Position numbers and translations under genes: made by a program. Shown here piece after piece: positions 1 to 5,775 of a stretch of DNA of 13,231 nucleotides. Within the stretch, counting starts at the first letter, position 1; every line of letters starts with the position of its first letter. Location: positions 1 through 13,231 of the forward strand of contig JACDCH010000464.1 in the NCBI GenBank assembly GCA_013694495.1. The letters run 5' to 3'. This DNA is from Acidimicrobiia bacterium. GTDB lineage: Bacteria; Actinomycetota; Acidimicrobiia; Acidimicrobiales; JACDCH01. The notes beneath the pieces were generated by a model that searched no databases, was not told the origin of the DNA, and saw only the letters and a program-made list of their open reading frames with translations.

Positions 1-3
1 CTC

Positions 4-273
4 GTGAACCGCGGTCCCCGACGACCCGACCTGCTCGGCCCCGGCGCCCTGCTGCTCGCCGGCCTCGCGCTGCTGGCGGTGGCCTGGTTCGGCGCGTCCG
101 GGCAGGAGACGGTCGGACCGCAGATCCCGTTCGTCAACCTCGGCGTGGGCGGCGTGATCCTCGCCGGCACCGCTAACGCCGTGTACCTCATGGGCATGCG
201 CCGGGCGCTGCGTGAGCGGCGTGCCGAGATCGCCAGCCATCGCCGACTCGCCGGCCGGGTGGAGATGCCGTGA
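4..273 (+). CDS. Small two-helix membrane protein, function unknown
   Basis: This encodes 89 residues with two hydrophobic stretches, about residues 10-33 (Leu/Ala-rich) and 42-65 (starting near IPFVNLGVGG). They are followed by a basic, Arg-rich C-terminal tail, probably cytoplasmic. I do not recognise a family. The GTG at 4-6 is embedded in GTGA, the same arrangement seen at the next junctions, so an upstream gene may end in the TGA at 5-7. The gene could instead begin before the window. Its stop overlaps the start of the LivH-LivM permease by 4 nt, so it is probably co-translated with the transporter. It may be an accessory or stabilising membrane subunit. That is inference from position only, because Liv systems do not usually need such a subunit. 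Confidence 0.6.
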   Translation: MNRGPRRPDLLGPGALLLAGLALLAVAWFGASGQETVGPQIPFVNLGVGGVILAGTANAVYLMGMRRALRERRAEIASHRRLAGRVEMP

Positions 274-2213
274 GCCAGTTCTTGGTCTACGTGGTGATCG
301 GGATCACCAGCGGGTCGGTGTACGGCCTCACCGGCGTCGGGCTCGTGCTCACCTATCGCACCTCGGGCGTCCTGAACTTCGCCCACGGAACGATGGCCAC
401 GGCCGGGTCGTACCTCTTCTACGAGCTCTGGGTGCGGGCCGGGCTGCCGTGGCCGGTCGCCGCTTTCCTCGCCGTCGTCGTGTTCGGCGCCGTGCTCGGC
501 CTCGGCATGGAAAGGGTGGCCCGCCGCCTGGCCGCGGCGCCACCGGAGGTGGTCGTGGTGGCCACCGTCGGCGTGCTGCTGGCCATCACCGGCATCGCCA
601 CCGTGCGGTACACGGCGGCAACGCTCACCCTCGCCTCGTTCCTGCCTACTTCGAGCTTCGAGGTCGGCGGCGTGTTCGTCACCTGGGGTCAGGTGATCGT
701 CGTCCTCGTCGGTATCGCCGTCAGCGCAGCGATGACCTACGTCCTCAGCCACACCCGGTTGGGCACCGCCATGCGGGGCGTGGTCGACGACCCCGACCTC
801 CTCGAGCTCACCGGGTTCGACGCCATGCGGGTGCGGCGCGTCGCCTGGATGCTGGGTGGTTCGGTGGCCTGCCTCGGCGGGGTGCTCATCGCTCCGAGCA
901 TCGGCCTCAACCCGCAGCTGCTGACCTATCTCGTGGTGCAAGCGTTCGGCGCCGCCGCCATCGGGCGCTTCAAGAGCCTCCCCTGGACGTTCGTCGGCGG
1001 CTGGATCATCGGCGTCGTCGCTGCCTACGGCGGCAAGTACGCCAACCAGTACCCGGTCCTCCTCGGGCTGCCGGCCAGCGTCCCGTTCGTCGCCCTCTTC
1101 GTCGTCCTGCTGGCGGCCAAGCCCGGTTCGTTGCCGGGCGCCACGCTCCGCAAGCGCATCACGACCGAGCGGTTCGCCCCGCTGCCGCCGCGGGCCACCG
1201 CCGTGCTCGTCGCCGTGGGCGCCGGGTTGGTGGCCGCGGTCCCCGGGCTGGTCGGGCCCAAGCTCCCGGTGTTCATCAGCAGCGCCGGCTTCGTCGTCGT
1301 GTTTCTCTCGCTCGGCCTCCTCGTGAAGACGGCCGGGCAGGTGTCGCTCTGCCACGGGGCGCTCGTAGCGGTGGGTGCCGCCAGCTTTGCCCGGTTCTCG
1401 ACCGACCTCCACCTGCCGTGGCCCGTCGCCGTCCTCGCCGCCGGGTTGGTGACGGTCCCCGTCGGCGCGGTGGTGGCGATCCCGGCCATCCGCCTCTCGG
1501 GCATCTACCTGGCCCTGGCCACCTTCGCCTTCGGTCTCCTGATGGAGAACCTCGTGTACCGGAGCTTCCTGCTCTTCGGCACCGGCCCGGCCCGGCCCGT
1601 CGACCGGCCGGCGCTGCCTGGCCTCGACCTCGGCTCCGACAAGGCGTACTTCTACGTGGCGGTCGGCGTCGCCGTCGCCACCGCGGTGGTGGTGGCCGCC
1701 GTGCAGCGCTCGCGGCTCGGCCGCATCCTGCGGGGGCTCGCCGACTCCCCGCTGGCGCTCGAGACCTTCGGCACCGGCGTCACCACCACGCTGGTGCTGC
1801 TGTTCTGCCTCTCGGCGTTCTTCGCCGGCGTGGCCGGTGCCATCCTCGCCACCGGCACCCGCGGCGCCGGCCCGGCCGACTACGCCTCGTTCAACTCGCT
1901 CCTCTGGATCGCCATTCTCGCCATCAGCGGCGGGCGGCTCCTGTCGTCGTCGGTGATCGCCGCCCTGCTGCTGGCGGTACTGCCCCAGTATCTGCCCGCC
2001 GGGGTGGTGCCCTACCAGCCCATCGCCTTCGGCGTGATCGCCCTTGCGGCGGCGCTGGCGTCAGCCAACCGCTTTGACCTCGTGGCCCGGGTGCATGGCG
2101 ACCTGGCCGGTTCCGCCCGGGTGGGCGCGCCAAGCCCCGTGGCGGCCCGCCGTTCGGCCGACGGCCTTCGCAGCCCGGTGGCCGCCCGCCGGGCGCTCGA
2201 GGGGGTCCGATGA
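270..2213 (+). CDS. Branched-chain amino acid-type ABC permease, LivH-LivM fusion
   Basis: This 647-residue integral membrane protein carries both permease domains of a HAAT/Liv-type importer in one chain. Residues 1 to about 283 are LivH-like. The C-terminal part, from about 308 to 610, is LivM-like. They are joined by a basic, Pro-containing linker at about 284-307. Each half has the cytoplasmic loop that contacts the ATPase, with a matching ExxG: E179-G182 in RGVVDDPDLLELTG and E498-G501 in RGLADSPLALETFG. LivH and LivM are usually separate proteins of about 300 residues, so the length fits a fusion with no internal stop. The tail after residue 610 is Ala/Arg-rich and contains SPVAARR twice. 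The start is GTG inside GTGA, with GGAG at 261-264, and the gene overlaps the LivG ATPase by 4 nt. Substrate specificity is unknown; these systems import hydrophobic amino acids, amides, urea or aromatic/carboxylic acids. Confidence 0.92.
   Translation: MSQFLVYVVIGITSGSVYGLTGVGLVLTYRTSGVLNFAHGTMATAGSYLFYELWVRAGLPWPVAAFLAVVVFGAVLGLGMERVARRLAAAPPEVVVVATVGVLLAITGIATVRYTAATLTLASFLPTSSFEVGGVFVTWGQVIVVLVGIAVSAAMTYVLSHTRLGTAMRGVVDDPDLLELTGFDAMRVRRVAWMLGGSVACLGGVLIAPSIGLNPQLLTYLVVQAFGAAAIGRFKSLPWTFVGGWIIGVVAAYGGKYANQYPVLLGLPASVPFVALFVVLLAAKPGSLPGATLRKRITTERFAPLPPRATAVLVAVGAGLVAAVPGLVGPKLPVFISSAGFVVVFLSLGLLVKTAGQVSLCHGALVAVGAASFARFSTDLHLPWPVAVLAAGLVTVPVGAVVAIPAIRLSGIYLALATFAFGLLMENLVYRSFLLFGTGPARPVDRPALPGLDLGSDKAYFYVAVGVAVATAVVVAAVQRSRLGRILRGLADSPLALETFGTGVTTTLVLLFCLSAFFAGVAGAILATGTRGAGPADYASFNSLLWIAILAISGGRLLSSSVIAALLLAVLPQYLPAGVVPYQPIAFGVIALAAALASANRFDLVARVHGDLAGSARVGAPSPVAARRSADGLRSPVAARRALEGVR
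2133..2191 (+). repeat. Imperfect 20-nt direct repeat in the permease tail
   Basis: Two 20-nt copies at 2133-2152 and 2172-2191 (period 39 nt) differ at two positions, both synonymous. They encode SPVAARR twice in the C-terminal tail of the permease fusion. They suggest a small in-frame tandem duplication after the last membrane segment. Confidence 0.6.
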
Positions 2214-3001
2214 GCACCGCCGACGCGCTGGTGGTCGAGCACCTCGAGGTGCGCTTCGGCGGGGTCCGGGCCGTCCACGACCTGAGCCTCACCGCGCCGG
2301 TTGGGCGGATCACCGGCCTGATCGGCCCCAACGGCGCCGGGAAGTCGACCACGTTCAACGCCTGCTCGGGCTTCGTCCGGCCCACCAGCGGAACGGTGCG
2401 CTTCGGCACGGTCGACCTCACCGGGGCCCCGTCGTCGCGGCGGGCCCACTGCGGGATCGGCCGCACCTTCCAGCGCATGGAGCTGTTCGACACCCTCAGC
2501 GTGCGGGAGAACGTGGCGCTGGGGCGCGAGGCCCGCATGGCCGGCACCTCGCCGCTACGGCAGTTGCTGCCGGCCGCTGGTGAGGCCGAGGTGGTGGCCG
2601 CGGCGACGGCCCGGGCCCTCGCGCTCTGCGGTCTCGAGGCGTCTGCCGGCGAGCGGGCTGGCTCCCTCTCCACCGGGCAGCGCCGCCTGGTCGAGCTGGC
2701 CCGGGCGCTGGCCGGGGACTTCCGGCTGCTGCTGCTCGACGAGCCGTCCTCGGGTCTCGACGTCCACGAGAGCCGCCGGTTCGCCGAACTGCTCCGCGAG
2801 GTGGTCGACGCCACCGGCGTGGGCATCCTCCTCGTCGAGCACGACATGCGGGTGATCGCCGATGTTTGCGACTACGTCTACGTCCTCGACTTCGGTGAGC
2901 TGATCGCCGAGGGCATCGCCACCAACGTGCTGGTCGACGACGTGGTGCGCGCCGCTTACCTCGGCACCGAGCCGGTGCCCGTCCCCGGAGGTCCTTCGTG
3001 A
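2210..3001 (+). CDS. livG: Branched-chain amino acid-type ABC transporter ATP-binding protein, LivG-like
   Basis: This 263-residue cytoplasmic ATPase powers the importer as one of two nucleotide-binding subunits. Walker A is GPNGAGKS (residues 39-46). The signature is LSTGQ (153-157), slightly different from the usual LSTGQQ/LSGGQ. Walker B is LLLLDEP with D177 and catalytic E178. The switch His is H211 in VEHDM. The long segment between Walker A and the signature, with IGRTFQ and the VRENV element, is typical of LivG, and the length fits the family (about 255). ATG at 2210 overlaps the permease stop (ATGA), and a purine-rich GAGGGGG precedes it. The gene overlaps the LivF gene by 4 nt. It should pair with the LivF-like protein as a heterodimer under the fused permease. 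Confidence 0.94.
   Translation: MSTADALVVEHLEVRFGGVRAVHDLSLTAPVGRITGLIGPNGAGKSTTFNACSGFVRPTSGTVRFGTVDLTGAPSSRRAHCGIGRTFQRMELFDTLSVRENVALGREARMAGTSPLRQLLPAAGEAEVVAAATARALALCGLEASAGERAGSLSTGQRRLVELARALAGDFRLLLLDEPSSGLDVHESRRFAELLREVVDATGVGILLVEHDMRVIADVCDYVYVLDFGELIAEGIATNVLVDDVVRAAYLGTEPVPVPGGPS
2987..2992 (+). promoter_or_regulatory. Shine-Dalgarno site of the LivF gene
   Basis: GGAGGT lies 5 nt before the GTG at 2998 and supports that start. The surrounding GGAGG-pyrimidine-CCTTCGTGA context recurs at the gene starting at 5218. Confidence 0.7.
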
Positions 3002-3726
3002 GTGCTCGCGACGCGGTGCTGCGCGTCGAGCACCTCGAGGCTGGATACGGCGAGACCACCGTGCTGCGCGACGTCACCCTCGAGGTGCCGGCCCAGGGGG
3101 TGCTCGCCATCCTCGGGCCCAACGGAGCCGGGAAGACAACGCTGCTGCGGGCCATCTCCGGGCTCCTGCCCGCCCGCCGGGGCCGGGTCGGCCTCGACGG
3201 CAAGGACGTCAGCCGCCGTTCGGCCAGCGAGCGTGTGCGCCGGGGGCTGTGCCACGTGCCCGATCCTCGCGGCATCTTCCCGTCGCTCACCGTGCGCGAC
3301 AACCTCGTGCTCCAGGCTCCCCGGGGCTCAGTCGACGGGTCGATCGAGAAGGCCGTCGGCATGTTCCCCCGCCTGGGCGAGCGCCTCGACCAGCTGGCCG
3401 GCACCCTCAGCGGCGGCGAGCAGCAGATGCTAGCGGTGTCGCGGGCCTACGTGCAGTCGCCCAAGGTGGTGCTGCTCGACGAGGTGTCGATGGGCCTTGC
3501 CCCCAACATCGTCGACGAGATCTTCGCCTTCCTCGAGCGCCTCCGCGAGGAGGGCGTCGCCCTCGTGGTCGTCGAGCAGTTCGTGCACCGCGCCCTGGCG
3601 ATAGCCGACGCCGTCGCCGTCATCGGGCGGGGCCGGGTGGTGGCCGAGGGCCCCGCCGCCGGGTTCACCGAGAACGCCATCTTCGAGGCCTACGCCGGCG
3701 TCGCTCCCCAGGAGGCCACAGCATGA
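2998..3726 (+). CDS. livF: Branched-chain amino acid-type ABC transporter ATP-binding protein, LivF-like
   Basis: This 242-residue cytoplasmic ATPase is the second nucleotide-binding subunit of the importer. Walker A is GPNGAGKT (residues 40-47), the signature is LSGGE (137-141), and Walker B is VVLLDEV with D161 and E162. At the switch position it has Q194 (VVEQF) instead of His, which is normal for LivF. The length also matches LivF (about 235-240) and is shorter than LivG. The start is GTG within GTGA, overlapping the end of livG, with a good Shine-Dalgarno. The end overlaps the binding-protein gene by 4 nt (ATGA). One frame further on the same strand stays open across it, but that is a compositional shadow. 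Confidence 0.94.
   Translation: MSARDAVLRVEHLEAGYGETTVLRDVTLEVPAQGVLAILGPNGAGKTTLLRAISGLLPARRGRVGLDGKDVSRRSASERVRRGLCHVPDPRGIFPSLTVRDNLVLQAPRGSVDGSIEKAVGMFPRLGERLDQLAGTLSGGEQQMLAVSRAYVQSPKVVLLDEVSMGLAPNIVDEIFAFLERLREEGVALVVVEQFVHRALAIADAVAVIGRGRVVAEGPAAGFTENAIFEAYAGVAPQEATA
3710..3715 (+). promoter_or_regulatory. Shine-Dalgarno site of the binding-protein gene
   Basis: AGGAGG lies 7 nt before the ATG at 3723, which favours that start over the in-frame ATG at 3738 (codon 6). It is inside the end of the LivF coding region. Confidence 0.75.
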
Positions 3727-5198
3727 AGGATCGCCGCATGAAGCAGCGCAGGATTCGCGCCGGGCTGGCGCTGGTGGCGCTGGCCGCGACGTCGGCCTGC
3801 GGCAACCGGGTCGGCGACGAGCGCATCGCCGCAGCGTCCTACCTCGATGGCACCGAGACCGAGGTGGTCGCCGGCTCCGGCGGCACCGCCCCCGGGGGCG
3901 CCGCCCCCGGCGGCCCGGACACGGCGACCGACGCCGGGGCCACGGCGGCCGGGTCGGTCGCGACCGGGACGGGATCGGGCGGGGGAACGGGCGGCGGCGC
4001 CACCGGCGGTTCGGGGGGCGGCACCGTGGGAGGCGCGACGACCACGACCGTCGCTGGCGGCGGTGCCGCGCCAGCTGCCGGGGCGGCCGCGGGCCCGGCC
4101 ACGGGGAGCGAGGTATCCATCGGCGTGCTGGGGACCTTCACCGGTCCCGTCGGCGTGTACGTGCAGGACTTCGCCACCGGGGTGCAGGTATGGGGCCGCT
4201 GGGTCAACGACAACGGCGGCCTCAACGGCCACCGGGTGCGGGTGGTCGTCGGGGACGACGGCGGATCACCGGCCGGGTTCAACAGCCGTGCCCAGCAGAT
4301 GGTGGAGCAGGAGGGCGTGATCGCCATGGCGTTCACCACCCTCGGCCTCGCGCCCGGGGGCAACAACGCCTACCTCGACTCCGTCGGCGTCCCCACCTTC
4401 GGCACCGAGGGCGGCGGCAACAACCCCTACGAGAACCCCAACGTGCTGACGGCCGTCCCCTCCGGCGATCTCTACGCCCAGGCGATGATGTACGGCTACG
4501 ACCGGGCCGCCCCCGACGTCGAGCGCCTCGCCATCCTGTCGTGCAGCGACTTCGGCATCTGCGACAACTTCGACCGGGAGTGGAGCAGCCCGGCCATGGA
4601 GCAGGCCACCGGCATCCACATCGTGTACCGGGCCCGGCCGTCGCTCACCACGCCGGACTTCACCAGCATCTGCATTGACGCCCGCGATGCCGGCGCCCAG
4701 GGGATCCTCAACGGCCTCGACACCGCCAGCATCAACCGGCTGGCCGATGCCTGCGCCCGCCAGGGCTACTTCCCGGTGATCGGCCTGGCCGACCTCCTCG
4801 GTCGTCCCGAGCTCGCGCGGAACCCCAACGCCGACGGCGCCATCGTCGGCACCCGCAACGCCGCGTGGTTCGACGGCCGCGCCCCGGGCATCGCCGTGAT
4901 GCAGGACGCCTTCGCCCGCTACGCACCGGGCGTCGAGCTCAACGGCACGCTCGCCGGCGGTTGGCTGGCCGCCCAGTTCCTCCGGGCCGCGGCGGTCAAC
5001 CTGCCCGCCGACAACCCGACGGCCGCCGACCTCGTCGCCGGCCTCGCCGACCTCGACGGCACCGACCTCGGGGGCATGACCTACCCGCTCCAGTTCACGC
5101 CGGGGCAGCCCTCGCCCCGGCGGGTGTGCTTCAGCGCCGCCGTCGTCTCCGGCGGCACGTTCGTTCCCGGCCCGGGAGATCCCCTCTCGTGCGCCTGA
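3723..5198 (+). CDS. ABC transporter substrate-binding lipoprotein, Liv/HAAT family
   Basis: This 491-residue exported solute receptor delivers substrate to the LivHM-GF complex. The N-terminus is basic (MKDRRMKQRRIRAG), followed by a hydrophobic core and a lipobox-like TSAC. C26 is the predicted lipidated residue; Thr rather than Leu at -3 is imperfect but tolerated. Residues 50-128 form a Gly/Ala/Thr/Pro low-complexity linker. The periplasmic-binding-protein fold (Peripla_BP_6 type) runs from about 129 to the end: SIGVLGTFTGPVG at the first strand, GGLNGHRVRVVVGDD, and an NPNVL-type segment. Family members are about 380-430 residues, and the linker explains the extra length. The folded part has six Cys, including C274, C280 and C490, so disulfides are plausible. 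The frame is open far upstream, but the ATG at 3723, overlapping the LivF stop with AGGAGG in front, is the credible start. The ligand is unknown. Confidence 0.9.
   Translation: MKDRRMKQRRIRAGLALVALAATSACGNRVGDERIAAASYLDGTETEVVAGSGGTAPGGAAPGGPDTATDAGATAAGSVATGTGSGGGTGGGATGGSGGGTVGGATTTTVAGGGAAPAAGAAAGPATGSEVSIGVLGTFTGPVGVYVQDFATGVQVWGRWVNDNGGLNGHRVRVVVGDDGGSPAGFNSRAQQMVEQEGVIAMAFTTLGLAPGGNNAYLDSVGVPTFGTEGGGNNPYENPNVLTAVPSGDLYAQAMMYGYDRAAPDVERLAILSCSDFGICDNFDREWSSPAMEQATGIHIVYRARPSLTTPDFTSICIDARDAGAQGILNGLDTASINRLADACARQGYFPVIGLADLLGRPELARNPNADGAIVGTRNAAWFDGRAPGIAVMQDAFARYAPGVELNGTLAGGWLAAQFLRAAAVNLPADNPTAADLVAGLADLDGTDLGGMTYPLQFTPGQPSPRRVCFSAAVVSGGTFVPGPGDPLSCA
3870..4106 (+). repeat. Low-complexity Gly/Ala/Thr linker-coding region
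   Basis: This region encodes residues 50-128 of the binding lipoprotein. It is irregular GG, GGG, TTTT and AA runs rather than an exact tandem repeat. It probably acts as a flexible tether between the lipid anchor and the ligand-binding domain, and it is prone to slippage and length variation. Confidence 0.7.
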
Positions 5199-5205
5199 CC
5201 ACCCC

Positions 5206-5211
5206 AGGAGG
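5206..5211 (+). promoter_or_regulatory. Shine-Dalgarno site of the small secreted protein gene
   Basis: AGGAGG lies 6 nt before the GTG at 5218, in a 19-nt gap after the binding-protein stop. It fixes the start. Confidence 0.75.
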
Positions 5212-5217
5212 CCCTTC

Positions 5218-5775
5218 GTGAAGGACCGCGCCCGCACCCGCGTCGCCCTCGTCGTCGGGGGCCTGGCCGGCTCGCTCGTCGGCGCCACCGTCGGCGCCGG
5301 CGCGTCCGATGCACCAGTGCCGGCCGCCGCTCCTGCTGCCGCGCCATCGACGGACGCCGCAGCCCCAGCCGTGCCGCCGCCGGACCGCGTCGCCGCGGTA
5401 TCCGAGGTGCTCGACGCGTTCGCCACCGGCTCGACGGCCGGTCCCGGCGTCATCGGCGGCATCGCCCGCGCCGTCGTCGGCTCGCAACCGGTCCCGCCGC
5501 CGGGTGATCAGGTCCAGGCAGCCCTCCTCGACGCGATCATCCAGGCCGGGTCGCAGATCTCCGAGCAGGGCCCGCCGAGCATCGATGCGTTCCGCGCCGC
5601 GGTGGCGCCGCTGGCGTGCGCCAACCCGGCGATCAACGCGGGCCTCGAGGCGCTGGCCGACGGCTTCGACCAGAGCGCCGCGGACTTTGGCCCGACGATC
5701 GCCCCCTTCGACCTCACCGCGGTGGAGACGGCCTCGTTCCTCCGCGGCCTCGAGGCCCCGGAGGTCCCGTGCTGA
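5218..5775 (+). CDS. Small secreted or membrane-anchored protein of unknown function
   Basis: This encodes 185 residues. The N-terminus has basic residues (MKDRARTR), then a hydrophobic stretch (VALVVGGLAGSLVGATVGAG). That is compatible with a signal peptide cleaved near residue 28 (AGA-SD) or an uncleaved anchor. An Ala/Pro-rich linker follows to about residue 55, then a mostly helical-looking domain of 130 residues with no family I recognise. It has only two Cys, C134 (PLACANP) and the very last residue C185, which could form a disulfide outside the cell. The GTG start has a strong AGGAGG. The gene sits between the binding protein and the Mo-oxidoreductase gene and overlaps the latter by 7 nt, so it is probably co-expressed with both. 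A role in ligand capture or at the envelope is a guess from position. Confidence 0.75.
   Translation: MKDRARTRVALVVGGLAGSLVGATVGAGASDAPVPAAAPAAAPSTDAAAPAVPPPDRVAAVSEVLDAFATGSTAGPGVIGGIARAVVGSQPVPPPGDQVQAALLDAIIQAGSQISEQGPPSIDAFRAAVAPLACANPAINAGLEALADGFDQSAADFGPTIAPFDLTAVETASFLRGLEAPEVPC

Noticed and set aside
212..2077. A 621-codon open frame on the plus strand overlapping the permease gene
   Set aside because: It is extremely Arg/Pro/His-rich with no domain, as expected of the alternative frame of a GC-rich gene; the overlapping frame is clearly LivH-LivM.
3249..3722. Upstream extension of the binding-protein frame to 3249
   Set aside because: The extra part is an Arg/Pro-rich shadow of LivF; the signal peptide and AGGAGG support the ATG at 3723.
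4266..5462. A 398-codon minus-strand frame opposite the binding-protein gene
   Set aside because: It is low complexity and repetitive Val/Gly/Asp, mirroring the plus-strand codons, with no start signal or domain.
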